Shown here: one piece after another, positions 36,661 to 48,110 of the stretch | Layout: every line of letters starts with the position of its first letter | How positions within the stretch are numbered: position 1 is the first letter of the stretch | Assembly (NCBI RefSeq): GCF_018139145.2 | Contig: NC_059500.1 | Span: forward strand, 29,865,437-29,929,436 | Length of the DNA stretch: 64,000 nucleotides | Source: Gymnogyps californianus | Lineage: Eukaryota; Chordata; Aves; Accipitriformes; Cathartidae | Reading direction: 5' to 3' | Notes under the pieces: generated by a model | Seen by the model: the letters and a program-made list of their open reading frames with translations, nothing else | The model's database searches: none | What the model was told of the DNA's origin: nothing | Program-made: the position numbers and the translations under genes

Positions 36661-37500
36661 CTATGTCCATGTCTCCCTTCTATTGGGCAGCCAAACAATG
36701 GACACAGCACTCCAAATGTGTCTCACCAGAGGTGAGTAGAGAGGAACGATCACCTCCCATGACTCACTGACAGCGCTATGCCTAATGGAGCCCAGGATGT
36801 CACTGGCCACCTTTCCTGCAAGGGCACATTGTTGTCTGACATGTGATGTCCACCAGGACTCCCAGATACTTCTTTGCCAAGCCACTCTCCAGTCAGCCAA
36901 GCCCCAGTCTGTCCTAGTGTGTGTGGTTACTCCTTCCCCGGTGCAAGACTTGGATCTTCCTCTTGTTGAGCTGTATGAGGTTCCTGTCAGCTCATTTCTC
37001 CAGTCTGTCAAGGTCCCTCTGAACAGCAGCACAGCCCTCTGGTGTACTAGCCACTCCTCTGAGTTTCTGATGTTTCAACCAGCCCTTCCACTTCTTGTAG
37101 ACAGTGTACTCTGTACCACTCTCTGTACCATTTTCCAGGTCATAATGAACATGTCAAACCGTATTGGCCTTAGTTTCAGTCCCTGGGGTCAGCCACTAGT
37201 GCCTAGCCTTTAGCTGGACTTTGAGTCACTGATCACAATCCTCTGAGCCTGGCATCTCAGCCAGTTTTCAATCCACCTCACTGACCATTTATGTAGTCCA
37301 TACTTTATCAGTTTGTCAATGAAGATATTATGGGAGAGAGTGCAGAAAGCCTTGTCAAACTCAACAGAAACAACATCCCCTGCTTTGCCCTCGTTAATGG
37401 TCTCCTTTTTAATCACAGAAGGCTATGAAGTGGGTGAGGTATGATTTCACATTTGTAAATTCATGCTGATCATTCCCAATCACTTTCTTGTCCCTGATAT
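36661..37500 (-). pseudogene. CR1 reverse transcriptase remnant
   Basis: Minus-strand frames hold reverse-transcriptase blocks: DVVSVEFDKAFCTLSHNI (corresponding to the family block ending in FDxVSHxI, near 37,340) followed by LIKYGLHKWSVRWIENWL (matching the GLxxxxxxWIxNWL block). A further block is QQCALAGKVASDILGSIRHS and SWEVIVPLYSPLVRHIWS at 36,661-36,860. The stretch expected to hold the conserved F/Y-A-D-D catalytic box (about 37,065-37,080) does not read as that motif in the aligned frame, so the polymerase is dead. The frames are split by at least one stop and frameshift between 37,030 and 37,210. Confidence 0.85.
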
Positions 37501-37832
37501 GTCTGATAATGGTCTCCAGGATTAGATGCTCCATCATCTTCCCAGCAATAAATGTGAAGCTGATTGGCTTGTAGTTCACTGATCCTCCTTCTTGCCCTTG
37601 AAGGCAGGAGTGACTTTGGCCTTCTTCCAGTCCTCAGGAATCTCCCCCGTCATCACGGCCTTTCAGCGATAATCAACAGTGATCTCACATGGCATTGTCT
37701 AGCTCCCTCAGCATCTGTGGGTGCATCTCATTTGGGCCAACAGAGTTGTGCATTTCCATATTCCCTAACCTGATCCTCCTCCACCAAGGATAAATGGTCC
37801 TTGCACTACATATACCCACTGGTTTCAGGGAC

Positions 37833-38291
37833 CTAGAATTGCTGAAGGCCAGTCAGACCAGTCAAGACCAAGGCAAAGAAGGTGTTCAGTATCTCAGCCT
37901 TCTTCATGTCCGTTAAGACCATGTCCCCATTCCAACTCACTGGTGTGTCCAATAGTTGTCCCTTTGCTGCTGATGCACTTGTAAAATCTTTCCTTTTGCC
38001 TTTCATCTCCCTTGCCAGATTCAACTCCATGTGGGCTTTGGCTTTCCTAACCTCATTCTTACATGATCCCACAGTGTCCCAGGTCACTTGCCCCTGCTTC
38101 CATCTCCTGAGTGCTTCCTTTTTATAGTTAAGCTTTGCAAGTATCTCTTTGTTCATCCATGCAGGCATCCTGTCATCTTTGTTTGTTTCCCTGCCTGTCA
38201 GTTGGAGTCCTGAGTTTCTTGAGTTTGGAGGAGGTGAACCTTGAGGATTCAGCAGCTTTCCTGGACCCTTCTGCTCTTCAGGACAATACAT
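37833..38291 (-). pseudogene. CR1 ORF2 linker region remnant
   Basis: A 152-codon minus-strand frame covers the region between the endonuclease and the reverse transcriptase. Family-typical blocks are MPAWMNKEILAKLNYKKEAL, RRWKQGQVTWDTVGSCKNEV, RKAKAHMELNLAREMKG and MKKAEILNTFFALVLTG, which follow the CR1 pattern PAWMxKxLLxxLxxKKE...RRWKQG...KAEVLNxFFASVFTG. The frame is clean here, but its ATG has no special meaning and it is out of step with the flanking pieces. Confidence 0.85.
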
Positions 38292-38960
38292 TATGAGATT
38301 CTCCCAGGCAGTTCCCTGAACACGCCGAAGTCTGCTCTCCTGAAGTTCAGGGTTGTGATCATCCGATTGGGTTTTTTGCCACCTTCCAGGATCCTGGACT
38401 CCAGCGTGTCATGGTCATGCAACCAAGACTGCCCAGCCCTCACATTCACTACCATTTCTTCCTTGTTTATAAGAATCAAGTCCAGCAGTGTTCCTCTCAC
38501 CTTCAGATCCTCAGGCACCTGTCTCTGGAAGTTATCATCAATGCACTCCAGAAACCTCCTGGATTGCTTGTGACCTGCTGGGTTGTCCCTCCAGCAGATA
38601 TCAGAGTGGTTCAAGTTCCCCATGGAAACCAGGGCCTATGGATGTGAGACTTCTTGCAGTTGTCTGAAGACAGCTTCATCTATCCCTTTCTGATCTGGCA
38701 GGTAGCAGATACCTACCACAATCTCACCCATGCTGATCTGCTCACTAATCCTGGCCCATCAGCTCTTTGCTGGCTCCTGAGCCATCTTCAGGCAAAGCTC
38801 TATGCATGCCAGCTGCTCTCTCCCATACAGGGCAACTCCCTTTCCTCACCTTCCCTGCTTGTCCTTTCTGTATCCTGTATAAAAAAGCCTGTACTCATCT
38901 ATGGCAGCACTCCATTTGTGTGAGCTATTCCGCCACGTCTTCATGATCCCAGTGAGATCA
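38291..38960 (-). pseudogene. CR1 endonuclease (APE-type) remnant
   Basis: The apurinic-endonuclease-like domain of CR1 ORF2, which nicks genomic DNA to start insertion, is recognisable. The upper part (about 38,620-38,960) reads GYDLTGIMKTWRNSSHKWSA, DEYRLF and GVALYGREQLACIE. The lower part reads MGNLNHSDICWRDN, AGHKQSRRFLECIDDNF, TLLDLILINKE and HDHDTLESRIL. Compared with the general family motifs, the Glu of the TETW motif is Lys, the Asp of the GDFN motif is Asn, and the serine of the SDH motif is changed. A TGA stop interrupts the GGGVALY block. The nuclease is therefore inactive. Confidence 0.88.
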
Positions 38961-39575
38961 TAGCCCTGCAATTGCATGCTGACTCATTGCTCCTGTTTGT
39001 TCCTCATGTGGATGCACAGAGATGCATCCAGCTGTGCTCATTTCTCAGAAGAGGTGTGAGAGCTTTCCCCGTCATGCTACTTGGTACGCACTTCACTATC
39101 TGTATGCATATGCTTGGGGTGACCCCACTTCCATCCTTTTTTGCTGATCAGAAGGTTTCTCCTGTCCACATCGCCCTAGCCCATTTGCTGGCCAGCGTAG
39201 TCCACCACTTCCTCACTTGATTGGGGAATCACCCTTTCCCTCTCCTGTTGTTTAAAGCTCTCCTCACCAGGTTGGCCAGGCTGTTGGCAAAGATACTTCT
39301 GTCCCACTTAGTCAGGCAGATCCCATCTCTTCCAAGCAGTACTCAGTCCTAATCATAACCTGTTGCTGACGCCAGCTTCACAAGCAGTTTTGACCTACAG
39401 GATCCATCCAACCCTCCTCAAGCCCTTCCTTCTCACTGGAAGGACAGAGGAGACACTGCCTCGGCCCCCGTGCCCTTGACCATCACCTCCAGAGCCATGT
39501 AGTCATGCTTGACCCTGGCAGTCATACTGTCAGGTCTCCCCTGGCAGTGTGATTATGCTGCATTCATCACTGGTA

Positions 39576-42500
39576 TAACAGCTCCTTACACCTCAAGACC
39601 AAAGTAGGTACAGTTGGTGATTATGTGTGGAGCAAGGATAAGGCAAATCTGATTTTTTGGATAAGGGATTAGTTTTGCAGCAGCGGTAGTTAAAGTAATC
39701 TAGTTTTGATTAGCAAATCAGCACAACTGAGGTATAACTTGCTGGCAGAATCAGGATTAGACAAACGATGTTCATCTTGACTGAAGCTATTTTTTAAGGA
39801 GTACCATTCAGTCTCACACACGCCTAACGTTTAGGCCTTGTGTGTATGCTCCCAAGGAGATACATTTGCTTGCCCTTCCTCCATATGGATTCCTCTTTTA
39901 ACCCTCAAACCCAGATCTAAACAGCCATGTCATACATTCCCCTCCTTCCTTCTCACTAGTCAAATCCTTCCTGAAGGTGCCACATCCTCAGGGGTGGGTC
40001 CTCTGTCCACCCCTTCTGCTCACTCCAAGAGAAGAGATGGTGAATAAGGAGCCCATCAGGCCATTCAGGGTCTTCCTGTCAGCAATACTGGTGTTCCTAG
40101 AAAGGGATTAAAGCTCCCAAAGTGAACCATGTCCCAGGATCAAAACAAAAACTCTGAATAGACTTGTCCATGTTAATCTGGTTTGGTTTGCTCTGCTTTG
40201 CTTTTAACACAGCTTGCTTTGCAAGCAAGAAAAGTGTGAGGTTACTCTGTAGTTTCGAGTTGTACCTGTCATGTAACACAGTGCTGGGGATCTCCTAGGA
40301 GTGGAGCTGTGACCTCCATCAGCTGGGCTCAGCAGGGAATCCTCCTTCTGAGCTGGTATCTCAACCAACTGAGCCCCTGCCATGCCAGAGCACATCCTTC
40401 ACACAGGGTTGTTAAATACCAAATGGGAAACAAACTACCAGGTATTTCTAGTGTAATTCATTTGAAGCAAAAGAAAGCAAATGAACCAGGAGGCTCTAAG
40501 GTCTTTAGCTGAGGCCAAACGACTCCCCATTTTAAGCTTCCAAAGCAGTGGTTATCTGTACTTGAACTCTGCAACTCAAAATGGCACTGCAGGCAGGAAA
40601 GGAAAAAAGAAGCACAAATAACCTTCAATCAGCCGAGAAGCCAGCTTCCTACATTGCATTTAGCATTCTCCCAGCAGTTCTTTTATTTTTTTCCCAGGGA
40701 GAACAAAGCTTCATTTACAAGGGACTCACCCTCAAATATTAAACAACAAAAGCGCTACATCCACTTGATTAGTAACCTGTATACAAACTGATAAAGAAAT
40801 TCCTAGCTCATCTGGCTTGCATTTTGTCGTTGGTTATTTGACATGATAGAAAGGCAGCGTCTCAGCCATCAGGGGATTTTCTCTAGTGATGGCTGACTCC
40901 CATATCTTCAACGCTGCAGTTCTGGGAGAGTCAACCCATTTGCTGGTGGCAGTGAAAGGCTTTTTTTCTGCCCTTCTGTGACCTATTCAATGAGGTCAAA
41001 AACCATGCCATAGTCTGGAGACAGTCACTGCCACCTAGACCAGAGATCAGCATTATAATTTCCTGTCAGTACTATGATAACTATCTGATTTTAATACTTA
41101 CTAACTAAAATGTCCTCTGCTGTAAAGTTAAAGTGTTTTGCTATGCTGCAACCAGTGCTAATAATGGCTTACTCTTTCATCGTACAGCTCATTTGCTACG
41201 CACTTTCTGTAGCACCACCAAAAGGGCTGCTTGCATTTAATTAGTTCAGAGAAAGTGGCAAGAGAGGATAAGGAACTGAGCTGCTGAACTGAAATGTACG
41301 CTGTGAGGTAGGGACAAACCAGAAGGTAAACTGTGGCAAATTCACATCTCTTGGGCATTTGTTTTTCCCAAATGCTACAGAACTGATGTCTGGACCTGGA
41401 TGCAGTAGGATGGTGCAGCCACATGGCAGAAACCCACAGCTCTATGTACAAAAGCCCACAGATAGAAATCTACACAAGCCATAGCCAGCCCTGCCTCACT
41501 GCAGGAGGTGCAGCTAATAGTGTGTATAGAAATGAAGAGCTCTGCCCTCTCTGCTCTCACCTGGACCTGCAATTCCCCAAGTGCACAGAGCCAACGACCT
41601 GATGACTGCAACAGCGAGGAGAAGGGGGCACCACTGATGGATGCTGTATCATCACCTGATTATTGATCATTATCAAAACCAACACATTCCTTCTTTACCC
41701 TTCACTTCCTTCCATCCTTTTTATTTTACCTATAATCCTGGGATCTCTGTGTGATGTGGCCATGGAGAACTGGGCTCAAATCAAAGGCCTCAAGGAAAGT
41801 GGAGGGATATTGAAAGAGACCAAGGTCCAATCTCAGTCAAAATTCTGCTTCCCAGGGACAAAGGGCAGCAGCAGGATGAATGGATGCAGCTCACATCCAC
41901 AGGTGAGCAGCCACTCAGGTGAAGATCAATAATAGAGCTAAAGACACAGCTCAGACCAGCATTGTGATGGGCTTTAAAAAAGAGCAGACTCATCCTAAGA
42001 ATAGTCTAGGTTGGATGTCTGGAAAGCAATGGAGTTGCAGTGAGCCCATCTTACAAAGAGCTGAGCATCATACAGGTTTTTGTACTGGAAACATGGCTAA
42101 GGGCTCACTGAGGCTGACAAAAAGCAAATCCATTGATTTCAGTGAGCTCTCAAAACTGAGTCCTAGGTGTCTGAGACAGTGAGGCCTTTTCCCAGTGAAG
42201 TAACCAAGATGACCGTAGTAGGGGACAGACACTGTTTCTGCAGAGGAACCTGACAGATCTTTCATGATGGCAGCGTTTCATGATTTGCTGCCATACTGTC
42301 TCAGAGAAGTTGGAGTGATGCTGACTGTCTAATGCTGTTGATGTATGTCTTGCCGATGGGCGCCCAAGGGCGATCCCTCTTAGAGCTGCAGTCAAAAGTC
42401 CATGCCTCACCGCAGAGGCTGGGAGTAGACCCCAGAAGTTTAGCATTGGTGGAAAAGGCAGGAGGAGGCCAGAGTAGGAGCAAGGGAGAAGCAGCCAGCT

Positions 42501-45500
42501 CAAATGATAGCAGTGAAGGAAGGGAGGGAGATGAACAGAACCTGTTACAAGCAATTCACTCTGCTCCTTAATCCTGCATTAAATGCAGAGGGGGACGGGC
42601 AGAGAGGCTGAGCAGGTGCAGTGGTCAGACAGGTCAGTACAGGTAACTTCAAGCTGGCTGAGTGGGACAAGCTTGCGCTCATCTCATATCTGCTACAACT
42701 TTGAAAGAAATTTTGGGTATTGCATTAAAGAGACAAATTCCCATTGGGAGGCCAGGGCCACGGTCAGCAGCATAAGTGAGGAGGAGGGATCAGCCAGAGC
42801 AGAGCAAGCCCCACACTGCAGGCAGAAAGCGACAGGCTCGCAGCAGAGCAGGAGGGATGTTTCCTCAGCCCACGAAGTTCACCCTATCAGGACTGTAGGC
42901 CTGTGACAGTGGCATAACTCAGTTTCCTGGGAAACCTGTCCTAAAGACAATCTGCAGGAGATGATATCTGTCTTGGGATTTACACCTTTTTTATGAATCC
43001 ACTGATGCTTGGTCTGATTTTTGCAGGTAGGACACTGTTACAGTCCCCTCTACACATTAGACAGAATAAAAGCATGAGTGTCAAAGTGAAAAGCTGGGGC
43101 TGAAGTAGAGTCCACATCTGATTTATACTCCAGAGGCACTCCACTGGGGGCAGGATGTCCAGGTTGGTGTCATCTCGCTCCATGTCTTCTCTCAGAACAC
43201 ATTCTGAGCCAGAATGAGGTCATGGCTCTTGCATCAGCCACTGTGATGATGAGAAATTATTAGTGCAGTTAAGTGGTAATGAAGAACCTCTGGGATATGT
43301 TTAATGTAAAGATGAGCTGCTTTTCTCTCCCATTTTACTTGGTTGGGTTTTCCTTCTTACGACAAAGCACAGCTGTTTCCTGCACTACAGAAAAAAATAA
43401 AAACAGACAATCAATTTAAAAATAGAAAGTGCTGTCCTACTCTTTTAGGGGAACTTTGCCCAGAATGTACTATTTTAGTACTGATTTTTTTTGTTTGTTT
43501 TTGATAGGTTAGGGTATATGATTTTGAAGCTTTTTATTTTTACCTCATATATTCGGCAGTGAGGGTAGAGATGAATCATGCTACCCACCGCTAATTCTTT
43601 GTCTTCAATCGCAAAAACATTTAGTACCTGTGATGGTTACTACTTTCTTGTACAAGAATCAGAACTCAGAACTCAGAACCTGCTAAGTGTACAAAGTGCT
43701 AAATTGCCTTGTATGACCCAGCACAAAGCAAAAACCTCTCCCAATTCCTGTGTTCCTTTAGGGGAAGCCAAATTTAATTCTAAAGCCTATTTGGATAACA
43801 CTGAGAACAGTACAACTGATCAGACCCTCTAGAAAGCAAAATCAGAATATAAACAGCAATGAGCCAAGTTTCACAACAGACTACAAAGAAACATAAATAC
43901 CTGATGCTTGACAGAAGCATAAAAGAACTACAAGCTGAGGCTGCCTTTTCAAACAATGTTTGTCAGGCCAGAAAAGGCAGTGCCTGGAATTGGTCCCATA
44001 CCTCCAGTCTTCTGCCAGGGTCAAGGTCAGCTCTGGGTGCAGGGAATTAATTGGGATCAGATCACTTAGCAGAGCACTAGGGTAGAACCTGCAGAGCATG
44101 CCACGTTCCTGACACAGACCACAGCTCCAACTTCCCCAGTAAGGGGGTGGGGGGGCATGGCTATTCTTTGCCACAGCACCCCTGTCCTGGACGGTGAATT
44201 GTCTCCTGACACTTGTGCTTGAACAGTGTTGGGTCCCACCACAGTGATGCACTGAGCCAGTTTTGAAAACAGATGTCTCATGGAGAAAGTCTTTCCTGAA
44301 ATACTTTCTAGTATTTAGCTGAATTTGTCTTTACTTTCTCTCTCCCTGCTTCTGTTTTTGGTTTTCACCAGAAGTAACTTTTACCATTAGAATCAGTGAT
44401 GTAAGCTGTCAGCTACGAACCCTGCCAACAAACCTTTATGCAGACAGCATCACACCTTGTGCAACAAAATGATGTACAACAGACCAGCCGCCTGATTGTC
44501 TGCTCGCTATTACAAGTCTCCCCACACACAGATCTTCCTGCACAACCACCCATTTCATACAGTTATCGCAGTTTGGGCTGGGAGGAATTGTCAAAGGAAA
44601 ATAAGCAGAAGAAAATAAGCAGAAACAAGAGCTGCGGATACCCAGCATGACAGTGCACTGAGTGCAGACTGCGGTCAGATGACATTGCCAAGACAAGCCC
44701 CCAGGCTGCCATCCGCAGTCTCCTCTGCAGCGACGTAGCCAAGACAACCCAAGACAACACATCCACAGGATAAATCCTGTGTCAGTCCATCACATCCCCA
44801 TAGAGGATTCAGCTCTTCATGGACTATTGGGGCAAGGAGGAAAGCAGAACAGCATTCATCCACTCATTTGGTAGAACATCTATGCGGAGTGCTGTCCATA
44901 AAACACCTTCATTGTCATTTCCACTGCCTAGGCATCCTAATAATACACTTGAAGTATTTGGAGTACATTTAACAAGTTTATTGAACTTAATCAGGATTAT
45001 TTAACACTAAAAAATATAAAACAGCTGAAAGCTTTACCTCAAGACTTTTATGCAGCTCTGAAAGGCAATACCCATCTGAGACTATGTTACTTCATTGGAA
45101 TGGACTACCCTTGTGGTTACCATGGAGGAGGGAACTCAGTGACGTGCCTGGTCTGTGAGCTGAACCAGAAAGGCCTTTGTTCAAACCACAGGGGAAGAAG
45201 GGAGGAGCCAGCTTTCTGCTTTACATGAACCGAAGCTGCTTGGACTCCCATCACCACCAATGAGGCCCAAGGGATCTCCTTGAAGAACCCTGCAGAAGCA
45301 GGAACCATCTCAGACCATCCATGTCTGTCAGACTGCTTCCACTGTCCACTGTGAATGGACTAATGAAGGCACCTTAGCAACAACACAGCTCTGAGTGTGC
45401 TGTTTAACAAGAAGGTGTAGAAAGGTGTCAATAAGGAGAAAATTGCTTACTTGTCTTGTCCAGGACTCTGAAAAGTCCAGACAAGAGCATGCAGTGAGTG

Positions 45501-46429
45501 ACCTCAGAGCCCACACTGCGCAATTTTAATGATCCAGTCCATCCAGGTCAGGTAGAGGCAAAGGATTTTGCAAAGAGGGACTCCAAATGGCATCTTTATG
45601 TCAGTAAGATGAAACTAGCCTTTTCTAAGTGAATGTCAGCTTGCTGTGGAGAAGCAGCTACTTGGCTGAATTGTTTCTTGGGTCATGCAGGCCCTCTGGA
45701 AAGGCAGTGCAAAGCAGGAGGGGTGCTGACAACTGAAGGGTAGGAGAACCGCAGCTGTGGTCCTGCAGACAAGCCCTTGACTGGTGAGTGCTGCCCTGAG
45801 GCCCTACAAAGGTGAGCTCAGTCTTGCTGTGGGAGATGGGTGGTAGGGCACCCGGGGCAGCAGTCATGGCCACCTTCCCCAGACTAGACAAGATGGGGAT
45901 GCAGGGTTGAGCCCTTCTAGTCAGGCAAACTCAACCCAAGAGACTGCTTGAGCAGGTCTTTCTGGCGCTGCTGATGTCTGTAGTTTTACCCTGTACTTCT
46001 ATTTTATTTACCATATCTCTATCACAGGGAGAAGAGGAGGTTGTCTTACAGCCCTCAATCTTAAAATCTCTTGCAGAAGGCAATCCTCCTTCTCCTTCCT
46101 CTTGTGTCTGTCGTGTTTGCCACCTTCCTTACCAGCGCCCCTCCTTTTTATGGCTTCAACAAGACAAAGTGACCAGACCGCAATGAAGGCTTCAAGATGA
46201 AGACGAGCCTATGGGTTTTGTGTCTGAATTTCAGATTGTTTATTATTCTGTTCCTGAGATGCCTGACACAGATCATTCATTTTTTTCCCTGTTTCTGCAA
46301 AAGGGACTGTCCACAGTGAAAACTATTTTCTTTTCCCTTCTCTCCCTGGGCAGGAGCCAGGGTTCTGACTAACTCAGAACCCATCAGTATGTTCAGGTTG
46401 CTTCAACTGTTCCTTTCATTGTGCACTGC
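39576..46429. other. Unannotated DNA
   Basis: No gene recognised over about 6.9 kb. A tRNA-like A-box (GGCTCAGTTGG, minus strand, about 40,366-40,376) raises a weak suspicion of an old tRNA-derived SINE at 40,280-40,390. A 13-base direct repeat GAAAATAAGCAGA occurs at about 44,597 and 44,611. A G-run lies at 44,143-44,155. The frames at 42,150-42,906 have no domains. Confidence 0.45.
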
Positions 46430-46870
46430 CAATTTGCAATGCACTTCCCTAAACTGAATTTCAGCTACCATTGGGTTGCCCAATAATCAGTTTTGCTAGG
46501 GGATTTCTGATGTTTCTCATAATGCTCTCCAGGCCTCGCTATTCTAAAGCATTCTGTACCATCAGGAAATTTGCCACCTAACTAGTTCCCCCCTCTTCCA
46601 GGTCATTACTGAACATGCTGAGCCACACCTGCCCTAGTGCTTCTCCTTAGGGCACCTCGCTATCAACTGCTTTCTGTGCTGAAAACTGGCTGGTCTTGTC
46701 TGCTCTTTGTTTCCTACCTTTTAACCACTTCTTAATCTATGACAAGACCCCTGCACCTCACCTCTACTCCTCTAATAGCCCTGATCAAAGCCTTCTGAAA
46801 TCCTGAGTAGGCAACAGTGCTGCTTCTCCTTTCCCCCATGGTGTGCTACCCCCTCCAAAGGACCAGCCCC
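46430..46870 (-). mobile_element. Ancient CR1-like LINE fragment (reverse-transcriptase part)
   Basis: In reverse orientation this shows the landmarks of old amniote CR1/L3-type LINEs in order: CTGAATTTCAGCTACCATTGGGTTGCCCAATAATCAGTTTTGCTAGG (about 46,455), CAGGAAATTTGCCACCTAACTAGTTCCCCCCTCTTCCAGGTCATTACTGAACATGCTGAG (about 46,563), GGGCACC (about 46,650), CTCTTTGTTTCCTACCTTTTAACCACTTCTTAATCTATGACAAGACC (about 46,703), and ATCAAAGCCTTCTGAAATCCTGAGTA (about 46,784). Divergence from the family pattern is roughly a quarter to a third of positions by eye. Coding frames are destroyed. Confidence 0.7.
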
Positions 46871-47869
46871 TTCCTGCCCAACTCTTGCATGCACTTCTAG
46901 ATGCTTTCTAATTCTGCCTTTAGTGTTTTCATTTCCCTTCGTCCTGGTACGAAATGCAGTGCACGCTGTTCAATGCTGGGCATCCTTTTTAACAAGCATA
47001 TGCACTATTCATCACCGCTATGTTTTGAGACAGAAAAGACCACACATTTATTAATGGCTTGATGTGACAAGATGTTATATGCTGATGTACGATTTATGAG
47101 GCTGTAAAGCATGAAAAAGGTAACAAGTAGAGGGGCTCCTTACCTCTAACAGTTTAATTACCCCAAGTAATTCTGCAGCATTGAATGATCAGGAACTCAC
47201 GAAACTTGGTTTATATTAGAATTGGTCAAGCATTCAAAAAATCAGCCCAGTGGTATTTCCACATTTCAAAGCCTCAAATCTGATTTGTCTGGATTTGTGG
47301 GGCTCTTTAGGAGTACTCTGGTAAGCAGGAGGGGAAGAAGAGGGGGTTTATTGGACGTGGTTTTTAGTTCTGGGGAAGGAGCAGGTGGAGTTTCAGGGAG
47401 AAGAGGGTCTGCCATCCCAGCTCACAGCACAGGGAGGTGGTGGCAGGGCTGGGCATGTAGGGGACAAGGCAGACCCAAAGGCCCCACAGGAGTAGGGCTG
47501 TGCAAGGGGCCCCGGAGTCCTCCCTCCCACGCCTCCTGCCTGCTGCTGACTCCCCACAGGGGCAAGCAGCTTCCTCTCTCTCTGCTTCGGTTCCCAGAGT
47601 GAAAGTGAAGATCACAATGTTTCTTCTGTCTTGCCTGCTCAGATTGTACAATTCTGATCTCTTCCAACACCTTCTGGTACTGCTACAGCTACAGGTGGGC
47701 TAGAGCCAGCTACCTTTTTTTTAGTATATATAACTCCTGTCTCAGTAGTCTCATTTTAGTAATTTATTACTACGGAATGTCTTGAGTTTTTTGAGACCTT
47801 TGCCTCTATAGTTCATACTTACTAGCTATAGCTGTAAGAGAAAATAAACTCAAAATACTTATTTTCCAA
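46871..47869. other. DNA between two pieces of an ancient LINE
   Basis: No repeat recognised. A GC-richer patch (47,330-47,600) with overlapping frames on both strands lies here. If the flanking LINE pieces came from one insertion, about half of this kilobase would be later-inserted DNA. Confidence 0.4.
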
Positions 47870-48110
47870 TAACTTTTGCCTTTAGGGCCAAAGCAAAAAT
47901 ATCATTTAGCATGCCTGCAATGTGACTGACCATTTCACACTCTAATGGTCTAGTACAGACACTGACTGTCTTGCAAACTTCATATTTCTGATATACATCA
48001 AATAATTTATTATTGCCCTTGGTATCCTTGGCTACTTGCTCTTCAAATTTCCTTTTATCCTGCTTCCACTCTGGCAGGTAAGATATAAGAAGAAGATTAG
48101 TTTCCACTCC
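47870..48110 (-). pseudogene. Ancient LINE ORF2 linker remnant
   Basis: An 82-codon minus-strand frame contains KRKFEEQVAKDTKGNNKLFD, VYQKYEVCK and MVSHIAGMLNDIFALALKAK. This follows the pattern of the segment between endonuclease and reverse transcriptase in CR1/L2/L3-type LINEs (FExxVAxxxKxNxKxFYxYxRxK ... EMAxxLNxFFASVFT). Strand and order agree with the reverse-transcriptase fragment at 46,430-46,870. Likely the same ancient insertion, split by later DNA. The frame starts at an ATG of no significance and the flanks are broken. Confidence 0.5.

Larger units (their letters stand above)
36435..39575 (-). mobile_element. Long CR1 LINE copy, inactive
   Basis: A CR1 retroposon of about 3.1 kb on the minus strand, one of the longer types because most bird CR1 copies are only a few hundred bases. 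Reading from high to low coordinates, it contains: a segment corresponding to the region before the endonuclease (38,980-39,575), the endonuclease (about 38,290-38,960), a linker (about 37,830-38,290), the reverse transcriptase (about 37,030-37,750), the C-terminal tail (36,660-37,030), and the start of the 3' region (to about 36,435). The last octamer-repeat tip is not recognisable, so the 3' end is lost or decayed. Frames are broken by stops and frameshifts throughout, and key catalytic positions are changed. It is an old dead copy of the same general family as the copy at 618. End points are estimates. Confidence 0.93.

Noticed and set aside
42125..42185. ATTGATTTCAGTGAGCTCTCAAAACTGAGTCCTAGG, like a palindromic MITE arm
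   Set aside because: Only one arm is suggestive and no matching opposite arm was found upstream.
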